The notes beneath the pieces were generated by a model. The model did no database searches, was not told where the DNA came from, and saw only the letters and a list, made by a program, of their open reading frames with translations. Positions 1-9,759 of a DNA stretch of 64,000 nt are shown in pieces; position 1 is the first letter of the stretch; the number at the start of each line of letters is the position of its first letter. Source of the stretch: Guillardia theta CCMP2712 (Eukaryota; Cryptophyceae; Pyrenomonadales; Geminigeraceae); contig NW_005434673.1 in NCBI RefSeq assembly GCF_000315625.1, forward strand, positions 1 to 64,000, in the 5' to 3' direction. Made by a program: the position numbers and the translations under genes.

Positions 1-1742
1 CCCTGTCGGGCCCGTGACCAGCGCTTGTCGTGGAGGTTGCCAACGGCCTTGTCCAGGACCAGCTTGATCGGCTCGCTCGTCCCTGCCTCGTTCAAAGAAG
101 CTGCATCTTCGATGACTGCTGACAGCTCGCTGACGAGCTGCATGTCCTCTTGGCTTGACGGAGATGCTGCCTCCATGGTGATCCTCTCCAGGTCTGTAAA
201 CTCCAGCCACTCTCCCTCGCTCTCCTCCTGTCGCTGCGCTGCGTCGCTGGTGCCCCGCTGACCAGCCGCCTCAGAGTCAGGCTCCTTGTCGAAGCCGACT
301 GCTTCGAGCTTGGTTGCTGCGCCTTCGAGATAGAAGGGCAGCTCCTTCATCATGCGTCGAGCATCCTCCGTGGAGCCGAGGAGGATGCATAGCTTGGACC
401 CGTTCCAGGACTTGGTGTTCAAATCCTCCTCCATGTCGATGCCTTCAACGTTGATCTCGAGCCTGTTAGCGATCTCCAACAAGACTCTCTTGACTCTTGC
501 GATAGACGTGTTGCCGCCGTTGCACAGCCCCTCCATCTCCTTCCTCGTGAAGCGACCAGATGCCGCCGTCGACTTGATGATGATCTTGATCTCCTTGCCG
601 TCCTTGCCGCCTGCATTCTTCTGCATCCTTGATGCCTTCTTCAACTTATTTCTGGACACAAAGCGATCAGCTGTCAACTCGACTGCGAGCGCCTCTCTGA
701 TCTTCGGGTCCTCGCTGAACAGAGTCAGGTGTACTCCCTCCATCGCTTCGCTCTCTCGGAAAGCTCGAAATGCTGTATCATTCGCCTCTGGGCAGCTCGA
801 GGAGACGATCCACTCCACCTCCCTCTGTCTCCAGATGACGTTGGCCCCTACAGCGATGAAGCCTTTCTGACCTAAGCCTTTGTGGACTTGCTGTCCTGGC
901 GCCCCAGCGACCAGCATGCCTGCCAGCGGCTGGAGTTGGACCGCTGCAAGGGACTGGCGCAGCAGCTGATAGCGATAGACGGCAGCTATCTCAGCCGTTG
1001 TCATGCCGCCCAAGGTTAGCAGGTGAGTCAGCTCTGCCAAGCTGCCCCCTTTGCCCCAGGGTCCTCTCTTGGCTCGAATCTTGAAAGATCGATCGTGCAC
1101 GATGCTCACATGTACAGCTGTGAACTTGCGACCATCGATCGCGAAGTCCTCTCTTCCCTGCCAGAGCTTCTCCGCTTGTGCATTGCGGAGGAAGGAAACA
1201 GTCACCGGGATCTCCTCAGCACTCGCTATCTCGGGTCTATACGGAGCCTTCCACATGATTGCTTTACTCTCTTGCACTGAGTCTACGACCAGTCCGATCT
1301 CTTCGAATTTCTTCTTCAACTTCTCTTCATGGTTGACATACACCGAGGAGATGCCCAGGAGAGTCATGGAGATGAAGGAAGTCACCTCGTTGCCTGCTGA
1401 GGCGGTGTATGTCTCGACCTTCTCCTTCTTGGCTTCTTCAATCTGCTGCATAAACCACTCTCTGGATGCGTCACTCCATCCAGTCATTGCTTCTTGTAGA
1501 AGCTCACGTCGTGCCTGCTGACATGTCGAGCGGATGGCTTCTGCGATAGCGTCGGGGGTGCATCCCTCCACAGCCTTGCAAGCCTGGGCTGTCCTGCTGT
1601 TCGGATAACGCTTCGCGAAGCTCTTCACCCTCTCGACGAGATCAGCTTCGAGGACAGAGGCATCCACAAGTCCGCTCTGCGTGTATTGGCATGATCTCCG
1701 ATACAGCAGGTTGCGAACATTTTCATCATACTGAAGAACCAT
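1..1742 (-). CDS. Retroelement ORF1-like protein, copy 1 (partial, runs off the left edge)
   Basis: The minus strand stays open from an ATG at 1742 to the window edge, about 580 codons with no stop. The N-terminal third (VLQYDENVRNLLYRRS...) is clearly homologous to the copy at 5366-4099, and so is its 5' leader. The middle part, absent from that copy, is lysine/arginine-rich and includes a KKASRMQKNAGGKDGKE stretch. I recognise no named domain, zinc knuckle or catalytic motif. It lies in a head-to-tail array with a piece carrying the C-terminus of a LINE-type polyprotein, and its leader abuts TTTAGGG repeats, so I infer the first ORF of a non-LTR element. The many plus-strand open frames over this stretch are its antisense shadows. 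A host multigene-family protein is an alternative. Confidence 0.6.
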   Translation of the reverse strand, partial: MVLQYDENVRNLLYRRSCQYTQSGLVDASVLEADLVERVKSFAKRYPNSRTAQACKAVEGCTPDAIAEAIRSTCQQARRELLQEAMTGWSDASREWFMQQIEEAKKEKVETYTASAGNEVTSFISMTLLGISSVYVNHEEKLKKKFEEIGLVVDSVQESKAIMWKAPYRPEIASAEEIPVTVSFLRNAQAEKLWQGREDFAIDGRKFTAVHVSIVHDRSFKIRAKRGPWGKGGSLAELTHLLTLGGMTTAEIAAVYRYQLLRQSLAAVQLQPLAGMLVAGAPGQQVHKGLGQKGFIAVGANVIWRQREVEWIVSSSCPEANDTAFRAFRESEAMEGVHLTLFSEDPKIREALAVELTADRFVSRNKLKKASRMQKNAGGKDGKEIKIIIKSTAASGRFTRKEMEGLCNGGNTSIARVKRVLLEIANRLEINVEGIDMEEDLNTKSWNGSKLCILLGSTEDARRMMKELPFYLEGAATKLEAVGFDKEPDSEAAGQRGTSDAAQRQEESEGEWLEFTDLERITMEAASPSSQEDMQLVSELSAVIEDAASLNEAGTSEPIKLVLDKAVGNLHDKRWSRARQ

Positions 1743-1852
1743 ACTTAGAAAGCTATTTGAAGTATACAAACCTCTCGCTTGCAGCTTCCTTGGCGCCCTG
1801 GCGGCTTCCCCTACACCTGGCAGGGAGCCATGCTGCCGAAAATAACGGCGCC

Positions 1853-1895
1853 TCTAAACCCTAAACCCTAAACCCTAAACCCACCCTAAACCCTA
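1853..1895 (-). repeat. Internal telomere-type repeat tract 1 (TTTAGGG on minus strand)
   Basis: Several CCCTAAA units on the plus strand, one interrupted by an extra ACCC. On one side is the leader of ORF1 copy 1. On the other is a (TAA)n tail ending the retroelement fragment at 1896-3493. Confidence 0.9.
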
Positions 1896-3493
1896 TTATT
1901 ATTATTATTATTTGAGTTTATTAGACTCTTAGTCAAGAGTTTCATAGCTAAGAACTATTGCTCTTCGCTCATCTCTCGCCTAATGATCCGTCTAAAGGGG
2001 TTCCCAACCTTGGGAGGTTGGCCCATTTTCCTATAGGCCCCTTAGGCCTGGTTGCTTCCGTATTAGTTGTTTTCAGTAACGATGTCCTCCGGGCCCGTTC
2101 CAATTCCGATCCCGTTCCCCTTCCTTATTTTCGCTAAGTGCCGTTGCACCTTCCTGCCCCTTCCCCCCCCAACATGCAGGTCGCCCACTGTGGCAAGGCT
2201 GTACCTGCTCCTGCTGGCTAGCCCTTCTCTTCTTCCTTTCATGCGGCCCATGACCATGCGCCATGGGTGGTTTGCCCATGAGCCGCGCTTGCCCCCATCG
2301 GACTACATCGACTCTCTTACCCTTCTTGTCGTCCATAGCGTATGTTGTACCGCCAGCAGTTGCTTGATTGCTGCTGTCTTGATGCCTTCCCATTCCGTGT
2401 CATCCACCCTTAGCCTCCTGAAATTCTCATGCCATTCCCTCTCCATGATCGATCCTTTCACTCCTGCTATGAATGTTGCTTGTTCCACTTCATGGTCAGG
2501 TAGCAAAGCTGTGATTTCTGCTCGTAGGGGGGCATATTTCTCTTCCTTTTCCTGAAATTTCTTCTTCAGGCATTCCAGACTTGTTTGTTCGACTCCGTCA
2601 TATTCCGATGTCCTTGCAAATTCGATGAGGACAATGCGTTTGATGCTTGCAAAGTAGCAGCAACCGTCTGGTATCCATTGCCCTTCTCGGTGCATTGAAG
2701 TCCCCATCGCTTCCATCACGATGCGTATTGGAGTGTCCCACCATGAATTGACCTGTACCCTTTGTTTCCTCCAGCTCTGCTGCAGTCTTACCTTGATCTT
2801 CTTCATGACTTCGTTGTGTGCTTTTTGAATCATATCTTGGAACTGCTTGCACGCCAGCTGAACATGACCCCAGGTTTCTTCTCGGTCTGGACAGTGAGGA
2901 CAACATGGTGAGTTAGTCTTCCCCCATTGAAAGAGCTTCTTCCTCGTCGGTGCTGAGAAGGTGATCGCTTGGATAGCTGTTCGCGTAACTGACCCTTCGC
3001 ATAATCTGAACGCTCTCCCTAGTAAATCTCTTCCCACATGCATTTCGAGCATGAATTTCTCTGTCAAGGTGAGGTCTCCCGCTCGAATCCTTGCCACCAT
3101 TGTCTGTTGTCTGATAATGTAGTCCCATTTCTTCAAGCGATCGAATCCTGATGTAGGATTTTCTTCTCCTGCAATGATGAATTCCATTGGGCTATCGTAG
3201 ATTGCTTTCTCCCATCCCGAGGCAACTGCTTGTTTTCCTTGCTTGGCCAATTCTTTGGCCTCTTGAATGTGTCTCTGAGATTCTTTTGCTAGTTGGAGTC
3301 GGATCCTGATTCCCCTTCCTTCGAGTTTCTTCATGCAAGTGAGTAACCGATCATGTAAGTCCTCCAGCAGTTCGTCTTCGTATCGCATGGTATCCATTCG
3401 CAACGTATTTGTCATAAAGCGGTGGAAACGTGTGGACTGGTACATTATTGTGACTTGATTTCCCCTTTTGATCTGTATTCCTTCCTCAAGGAC
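1896..3493 (-). mobile_element. 5'-truncated LINE-type retroelement fragment with 3' tail
   Basis: Read on the minus strand, this piece starts directly after a TTTAGGG tract, carries a 380-codon open frame (3445-2303), then a 3' region ending in TCTAATAAACTCAA followed by (TAA)n and more TTTAGGG repeats. The same TCTAATAAACTCAA motif plus a microsatellite ends the neighbouring element at about 3550, so both belong to one family. It lacks the upstream endonuclease and most of the reverse transcriptase, a structure typical of target-primed reverse transcription that aborted early. Confidence 0.72.
2303..3445 (-). CDS. C-terminal part of a non-LTR retrotransposon polyprotein (zinc-knuckle region)
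   Basis: The 380-residue frame contains CPHCPDREETWGHVQLAC at about residues 190-210. This C-x2-C-x8-H-x4-C pattern with an ET before the His is the zinc-binding motif at the C-terminus of many LINE-type reverse transcriptase proteins. Upstream, a segment ending AKELAKQGK resembles the end of an RNase H domain (inference). The reverse transcriptase catalytic motif (YxDD) is absent, so this is a remnant that cannot be autonomous. The ATG at 3445 is simply the first in the surviving frame, since the element is cut about 48 nt upstream at a telomere-type repeat. The host gene alternative is unlikely given the flanking 3' tail. Confidence 0.68.
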   Translation of the reverse strand: MYQSTRFHRFMTNTLRMDTMRYEDELLEDLHDRLLTCMKKLEGRGIRIRLQLAKESQRHIQEAKELAKQGKQAVASGWEKAIYDSPMEFIIAGEENPTSGFDRLKKWDYIIRQQTMVARIRAGDLTLTEKFMLEMHVGRDLLGRAFRLCEGSVTRTAIQAITFSAPTRKKLFQWGKTNSPCCPHCPDREETWGHVQLACKQFQDMIQKAHNEVMKKIKVRLQQSWRKQRVQVNSWWDTPIRIVMEAMGTSMHREGQWIPDGCCYFASIKRIVLIEFARTSEYDGVEQTSLECLKKKFQEKEEKYAPLRAEITALLPDHEVEQATFIAGVKGSIMEREWHENFRRLRVDDTEWEGIKTAAIKQLLAVQHTLWTTRRVRESM

Positions 3494-3516
3494 ATAAACC
3501 CTAAACCCTAAACCCT
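3494..3516 (-). repeat. Internal telomere-type repeat tract 2
   Basis: About three CCCTAAA units on the plus strand between the truncated LINE fragment (left) and the (CTA)n-terminated 3' end of the element at 3517-5475 (right). The tail joins the repeat at TAGGG, as at tract 1. Confidence 0.9.
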
Positions 3517-5475
3517 AGTAGTAGTAGTAGTAGTAGTAGTTGAGTTTATTAGAATGCTAGGTAGGTTGCATGGCTTGTTATCACCTTGCTCTATTCTAGT
3601 CTAACAGGGATCTCGTGACCTGGCAGTTCGGCCCGACTTGGCTGGCCCTTATGGCAGCCGTGCTTCTGCTCTGCTCCCTCCTCTGATATACTTCAGTGAT
3701 CTTCCCCGGCCTCAGCCAGTGGAGTTTCCTCCGCCGGCCTTGGCCTGGGTCGTCCGTGCTTTGCTTGTGTTGCTTCCTCGGCTCCGACACACCTTGGCGG
3801 TCTCGGCCGGCCTTCGGCCAGTGAGTGAATGAAGGATGAGGTGGCAGGTGGGTTGTGGATGGGTCCCTGGGACTCACGTCCCTTCCCCCCGGGCCTCGGT
3901 CCGGACCGGGCCCGAGAGCCCGGCCGGCCTCCGCCCGGCCTCCTCCTCCCGGCCCCCCTCCCCCCTCTCCCACCGGCTTACCTGCCCTTACCTTCGTTGC
4001 TTGCCCCATGTCCACCTCATTTATTTCTTCCTCCTTCCCCCCATGGGGCCAACAGCTCCGCTCCGCCTCTTGTCCACCTCTAAGACTTGACTCGAGCTTC
4101 AAGCGCGCGAGAGGCCTGCACCGGCCTCCTCCTCCACGCCCTCGCCCTCCTCAGCCTCCATGTCGACTTCCTCCCTCATCATCAGCCGCAGTCGGTCTTG
4201 CTTGTCGACCTTGCCCGTGCAGCTCAACCCATGGTGCTCAGCAAATTTACTGATCGCAAGAAACAAGAGGCTTACAGATCGACTCTCGATGTCATCGCTC
4301 TCAGCCTCCTGCTCGAGTGCATCAGTCGCTGCTGCCCTTGGAGAGAAGGCGCTGCCCCTCCTCGCTGCCTTATTCCCTTGCACCCGTGTCCAGCGCTGCT
4401 CGCCGAGGTACGCTCTGAGCTTTTCTTTCAACATGTTTCGCTTCGATCCCAGCGTCGGCGTGGCTGCCCAAGCTCCGAGCGTCATGAACTCCACGTTGCC
4501 CGGCGAGCAGAAGGTGTCATGCAGCTTCCCAACACTCTTGTCTAGCTCCAGGGAGATCGGCTTGCCAGCTAGCAGCTCCTCCTCTGATGTCTCCAAGAGC
4601 ATCGTCGAGAGGTCGACCAAGACCTGTTGATCGACTGGCCCTGACGGCGACGCTGCTTCCATCCTCCCTTGCCCCAAGGTCCTCGCTTGGCTCGAAGCTT
4701 GAACGACCGGTCGTGTGCAATGCTGACCTCTGTGGCTCGAAACGATCTGCCGTCTATGGTGTATTCTCTCCTGCCTTCCCATAGCTCCATGGCTGCTTCA
4801 TTCCGAAGGAAGGAGACGGTGACTGAGATGTCGTCTGCTCGTGCTATCTCAGGTCTGTAAGGTGCTTTCCACATGATGGCCTTGTCGACTCCATCGACTG
4901 AGTCTACCATGAGATCCAGCTCCATAAGCTTCGATTTCAACTTTTCTTCTTGTCGAACAAACATCGAGGAAATCCCTAGGAGAGTCATGGAGATGAAGGA
5001 GGTCCCCTCGGTGCCTTCGGTGCCGATGTATGTCTCGACATTCTGCTTCTTGGCCTCCTCCATCTGTTGAATAAACCATGCTCTCGACTCTGAGCTCCAT
5101 TCGCTCAGAGAGTCTTCAAACAGGTCGCGTCTCGCCTGCCGACATGTCGAGCGGATGGCTTCAGCGATAGCGTCGGGAGTGCATCCCCCCTCAGCTCTGC
5201 AAGCATAAGCTGTCCGACTATTCGGATAACGCTTGGTGAAGCTCTTCACCTTCTCGACGAGGTCGGCGGCCTCCTCGACGTGGCCTCCAGAGCGCTCACC
5301 CTGCGTGTATTGGCATGATCTCCGATACAGCAGGTTGCGAACGCTCTCATCATACTGTAGTACCATGCTTAGAAAGCTTTTTGAACGATACAAACCTCTT
5401 GCTCGCAGCTTCCTCCGGTCCCCTTGTGCTCCCCCTACGCGCCGCGGATGTGCATGCCTCGGGAAGGGGCGGCCT
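3517..5475 (-). mobile_element. Retroelement copy 2: leader, broken ORF1, GC-rich 3' region and (CTA)n tail
   Basis: On the minus strand it starts after TTTAGGG repeats with a leader homologous to copies 1 and 3, contains an ORF1-like frame, then a GC-rich segment (about 3600-4098), and ends TCTAATAAACTCAA-(CTA)n before another TTTAGGG tract. It lacks any reverse transcriptase region, so it is internally deleted or a non-autonomous derivative. Confidence 0.7.
4099..5366 (-). pseudogene. ORF1-like gene of retroelement copy 2, internally deleted and frameshifted
   Basis: Starting at the ATG at 5366, the frame matches copy 1 from VLQYDESVRNLLYRRS to about KRGPWGKGG. About 280 residues present in copy 1 are then missing, and homology resumes at MEAASPSG (near 4662) in a different frame that stays open to 4099. 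The two frames overlap at 4569-4782. This looks like one internal deletion that shifted the frame. The two copies differ at many residues in the shared part, so the duplication is not recent. Confidence 0.7.
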
Positions 5476-5506
5476 CCCTAACCCTAAACCCTAAACCCTA
5501 AACCCT
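5476..5506 (-). repeat. Internal telomere-type repeat tract 3
   Basis: About four CCCTAAA units on the plus strand. On its right the tract abuts ORF1 codons of copy 3 directly (after VLQYDQ), with no element 3' tail between. On its left it abuts the leader of copy 2. Confidence 0.9.
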
Positions 5507-5931
5507 GATCATACTGTAGTACCATACTTAGAAGCTGTTTCAACTATACCAAGAACTTGCTTGCAGCTTCCTCCGTTCCCGGGCCCTTGCGCTCTCCCTA
5601 CGCGCTGCAGAGCAGCATGCTCAGTCTTACTAAGGGCGGCCGGCTGCTCTTTACTAAGGGCCGGCTGCTCCTTTACTAAGGGCCGGCTGCTCTTACTAAG
5701 GGCCGGCTGCTCTTACTAAGGGCCGGCTGCTCCTTTACTAAGGGCCGGCTAAGGGCCGGCTGCTCTTACTAAGGGCCGGCTGCTCTTCAAGGCTTACTAA
5801 GGGCCGGCTGCTCTTACTAAGGGCCGGCTGCTCCTTTACTAAGGGCCGGCTGCTCTTACTAAGGGCCGGCTGCTCTCACTAAGGGCCGGCTGCTCTTACT
5901 AAGGGCCGGCTGCTCTTACTAAGGGCCGGCT
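5507..5931 (-). mobile_element. Retroelement copy 3: 5' leader and first ORF1 codons only
   Basis: The minus strand contains a tandem repeat array (5630-5931), a leader homologous to copies 1 and 2, and the first codons of ORF1 (MVLQYD). It then stops abruptly at a TTTAGGG tract. The 3' part is missing, which is the opposite of the 5' truncation expected from target-primed reverse transcription. Confidence 0.65.
5630..5931. repeat. Tandem repeat of about 20-25 bp in the leader of retroelement copy 3
   Basis: About 14 copies of a unit with core ACTAAGGGCCGGCTGCTC; the spacing varies because some copies carry an extra CTTT. It lies between copy 3's leader and telomere-type tract 4. It may be a 5' UTR repeat or a subtelomeric satellite. 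Confidence 0.9.
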
Positions 5932-5964
5932 CCTAAACCCTAAACCCTAAACCCTAAACCCTAA
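5932..5964 (-). repeat. Internal telomere-type repeat tract 4
   Basis: About four and a half CCCTAAA units, followed by one degenerate unit near 5969. This is the rightmost tract; ordinary gene-bearing sequence follows. Confidence 0.9.
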
Positions 5965-6468
5965 GAATTAAACCCTGCGATCCGATGATCCCGGCCGGCG
6001 TCGGGCCACCGGCCGGCTGGTGGTCTAAAAACCCCGTGGCTTTTAGGCTGATGTAGGCGATGAACGTCATCACCACACGAACGACCACATGAACTCTCTT
6101 CTCCTTGTTCGTTCCCCCTGTCCGCTTGTGTCTGCACTTTTTTAAAAGATCGCGTTGTCTCTCCCTCTCCACTTCTCCTCCTCTCCTGTTTCATTGTTTC
6201 TAGTGCTCATAAGCTCAAATTTAGAGTGGAGAAAGCATCTAGCATTTGAGAACAAAAGTTTAACCTTGCTGATAACGTACATGTGCGTGTGTGCATTTTC
6301 TGTCATTCATTCTCAAGATTGATATTTGCAGAGAACATGCAAGATGAGGCGATCCCAGTGGAGAACCGTTGGGTTCCCTTGTCCACCTTGGAGCCAGACA
6401 GAGGAGGGATCCGCGGGAGGGGTACTGCAATTCAGTTCAGTTCAATACGAATGCATTGAGACGATTTG

Positions 6469-6477
6469 ATATAAATA
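6469..6477 (+). promoter_or_regulatory. TATA-like element upstream of the coiled-coil gene
   Basis: ATATAAATA occurs in an otherwise mixed-composition stretch about 340 bp before the first ATG of the gene at 6817. Position and sequence fit a TATA box, but nothing else supports it. Confidence 0.25.
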
Positions 6478-6816
6478 GGGCGTGGGAGACGAGGACGAGG
6501 AGGAGCTGGTATGGACAACCCCCGAATTCCTTCAGTGATGATGGCCGGATCAGGTTGGCGTAGATCTCATGGTTCTCGATTAAAATGCAATGCTCAGATG
6601 CGATAGCGGCCTTCAAACAAGCAAGAAGTTTAAATTCCGGTATCTTGATCTCGCGCCATTGTGAACTCTGACCATGAATGTTGATAACCTCACATGGACA
6701 GAGTCCCATGATCGTAAGGTTTGCTGCTGAAACCTCCATGTTCTGTTGTTTCCTGTCAACTTCTGAAGTTCGCATTCTTGCCCATGAACAGGAATTTCAT
6801 GTCAACGGGGGATTGA

Positions 6817-8951
6817 ATGCACAAAAGTGAATCTAGGTGCGATGTATTTAGACTTCTTATACCTTGGTGCAGCTGGAGCACATATCAAAATCGATCCAAC
6901 CTTCAAAAATCTCGTAGAGAGGGTAAAAGTGTCAAGGAAATCACTGTTCAAGATGCCATCAAAGAACTTGAAGAAAAAGCAAGTTCCGTTCATCGCCAAA
7001 ACCTTGGTGGCAGAATTTCGTTGTGGGGACAGGTGAGTTTAGGGTGGTGTGAATTGATGAGGTCTAATTGATCCTTTGATGTTCCTCTGCCGCAGTGGTC
7101 CAGAAGAATGGAGGACAATCGTCTCGATGCAGACTTGAAATACGTTGACAATGAACAGGTTGCAGTTGCTTTCTTGTTGTAGCTCTGTCTGTTCAAATTT
7201 CTAAAACAGGGTGGGTCCGTGGTTTCTTTTGACGAAGTGTTTATCCGGAGTAGAGCATTGGAAGAAGCAGTTGCCAGCTTGATACGAAATGTGAGATTTT
7301 TCTTCCATACTCTATTTTATGTTGAAATTTCTTGTTTGCAAACTTTTTTCTCCCCACAATGATGATCCGACTGCCACTAGCCGGTTCCGGACGACACAGA
7401 GATTACTTTCCTGTTCTCCCACTGTCTAGAGGGCGATGCCCTATTTCACCGTAAACTGGCTGAAGGCTTTAAAACTATTGGAGAATGCTTCCGCGAAAGT
7501 GGACGTACAATTCCAGAAGAATTCGTAGGCCAAATTCTTGTGGTGGTCACCTCGTTGAAAGTCGGATTCTCTCCGCTATCTATCCTTCCAATCTAAATTT
7601 TGTCGCAGGTAAATCCAAAATTAAAGAGGACAAGTGGAATCACGCTGAACAAAATAGACGATGAGATCTCTTTCAATTTAGCCAAGGCACAAGTAAGTTT
7701 ATGTCATGTGACGTTCCCCCTCGAAAAGTCTTTTGACATGCTTGATTTGAAAGGAGCTTCAAAAGGATAACGCGATGGCTGCAAAGGAAGCGATGTTCAG
7801 ATGTACTTCCGAATTGGTACGGCTGGGACTCGAGAAAAATAAGTTGTTGGTGGGCATGACATCTTGCTTGTTTGCGTCTGGCTGCTGAATTTAGTTTCAG
7901 TCATCATCCACTCTTCCTTTCACCGAAGCCTTCGAAGAAGGGCATGTTCGCGCCGTCTTTGAGGAAATGAATTCCGTGATCTCTGCAATCTTGCAAGAAG
8001 CTACCACAAGGTATAACACTGCAGAGATGCAATATGAAACATTTCAAAGCAAGATCAAGACTGCTATGATGGGGGATGACGCTGAGTACCTTCGGGTGGT
8101 TGAAGAAGATCAAAGGTTGGACACAGAGCTCGCAAGGCTCATGGCCCGCAAACGAGAACTCCAAGCTCAGCTGGAGGAGGTCTCTATACAGATTTCGTCA
8201 GTGGAACAGAAGAAACGAAATCATCATGCGGCAAGCCACAAGATCATGGCAACGTACCACAAAAGGATGAAATCTTTCCAGGGAGAAGACGACAAGATGT
8301 CGATCGCGTACAAGAACGCCAAAGCCGCCTTCGAGCGATGCCAGCGGGGCCATTCTTTCGTTTCAAGCTTATGTGACGATACTTTCGGGTCGATGCAAGA
8401 GCGGACGACAAAAGGCGACAGGGATAAGAAGGAAGCCAATAAGCAGTTGCTGCAATTCATCTCAACTCATCTCGAGGCAATGAAAGCGTCCATCGATCTC
8501 GTCCATCGCAGATTTGATTTCTGCCGCTCAAAGCTTGATGGCATGCGTTCCGAGCTGCAGGAAGCAAAAGAAATCGGCCTCGCAGACTTGGCAGCTGATC
8601 TCGCCAGTGCGATAGGGAAATTTGAAGAGATGCAGGTAAGTGGAGACTAAGACGGCTTGCAAGAGTTGACCAGGACCAGGTTGGTGCATATCGCGGTCTT
8701 GACGGATCGAAACAAGAAATGAAGCGAGTACACAAGGTGCACAGTAGCTCGTTCGGTATTGCTCCTGACTCATTTCAAAGATCTTGAGCTCACTAATGGT
8801 CGACGAGGAAGACTATCAGATCAAAACGCAGATCGAAAGGGTGATGTGACCCACACTTGGGTGATGGACGATGACGTAATCACAGGACCTCTCCCTTCTC
8901 CAACAAAAAATCGAAGAGTTGGAGACTAAATCATCTGCACGAGTCTCCTGA
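6817..8951 (+). CDS. Coiled-coil protein of unknown function, about nine to ten exons
   Basis: Exons joined in phase by GT-AG introns: 6817-7032, then WSRRMEDNRLDADL..., GGSVVSFDEVF..., PVPDDTEITFLF..., VNPKLKRTSG..., ELQKDNAMAA..., and a long exon from about 7897 to 8636 that ends at a CAG|GTAAGT donor. Three short exons follow (VGAYRGLDGSKQ, ILSSLMVDEEDY, DLSLLQQKIEELE), with the stop at 8951. Residues encoded at about 7967-8636 are a long heptad-like coiled coil with many Glu, Lys, Gln and Leu. I recognise no family. A BAR-like helical bundle is conceivable but not supported by any motif. The start could lie further upstream; 6335-6460 holds a short frame with an NRWVPLSTLEPDRG stretch that may be another exon or another gene. 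Confidence 0.55.
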
Positions 8952-9032
8952 AATTGATTTCTTGATTAGTCTTACTTTAGGCGTGTTGTTTGATGCAATT
9001 ATAGCTACTAGAGCAATGGTCTCAGATCTCTT

Positions 9033-9598
9033 CTAATTCTTTCGCATCAGCAGATAGACTTTTGTATCTAATTCAAGCTTGTTCAGCTGCTGTTCATCTC
9101 CCCTCAAGTGCATCAGGAGTCCCCCGAATGACACAAACACGGACCTGCACACACGTCATTGATGCACACCACTGTATAGTAGAACATTTCAGTTTCTCCA
9201 GGCTTTCGGTATTGCTTGAAAACTTTTCCATGCATGACATACTCAAAGTCATCAGCAAAAGTCTCTACGCCTGCAACGCCATCAATCTCTAACACGATAT
9301 TCCCATACCTTCTACCGCTCTGGTCATACACTCCCTCATCTGGCTCGCCATCCTTTCGCAGGTTAGTTGACAAGGCCATTGAAAAACGATCGAAGATTTT
9401 CATGGGGTAGATTTCCGTATTGATGTCGATGGTGAGCTCTAACCCATAGGTTTGGCTCAGTGCTTGGATTCGCGAGACTTAGAACAATAAAGTCATGACC
9501 TTCAACCCAGTGATGAGCATATTGATACCATTGTCAAACTTCTTGCCATCCTGGTCGATATCTTTAACATCAAACAAATCCTCCAGAAGAAACACCAT
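9033..9598 (-). CDS. RPB8: RNA polymerase I/II/III shared subunit RPABC3 (RPB8)
   Basis: Three exons, 9598-9529, 9477-9186 and 9144-9033, join in frame to 157 residues, close to the usual ~150 for this subunit. Family landmarks appear in order: LLEDLFDVKDIDQDGKKFD at the N-terminus, LTIDINTEIYP, a variable acidic loop, FEYVMHGKVFK, and VSFGGLLMHLRGD then KVYLLMRKN at the C-terminus. RPB8 is an OB-fold subunit on the side of all three nuclear RNA polymerases. The introns are short (51 and 41 nt). Without the second splice the frame reads into a false end after AGPCLCHSGDS. The gene is convergent with the coiled-coil gene on its left. Confidence 0.93.
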
Positions 9599-9759
9599 CT
9601 GATAAACACTCCCGAAAAACCTGCTGCAATGAGCATCAGACTGCTATACGTACTTCATAGAAAGATTCTTGCTCTGTTATCCTGCATTATCCATTCTCCT
9701 CCCTTACATCGCATTTCAAACATCGGTCTGTTTCGAAAAACTGCTGTGATTTATAATCC

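Noticed and set aside
352-1521. Long plus-strand open frames (172 and 156 codons)
   Set aside because: They are antisense to the ORF1-like frame at 1742-1, which is supported by homology to copy 2.
3596-4102. 168-codon Gly-rich minus frame as a second ORF of retroelement copy 2
   Set aside because: It starts at a TTG, is highly GC-biased and low-complexity, and lies where the 3' untranslated region of the element is expected.
5630-5931. Regular ~20-bp repeats as a CRISPR array
   Set aside because: There are no distinct spacers; copies are directly tandem with variable CTTT insertions, in a eukaryotic telomere-linked element.
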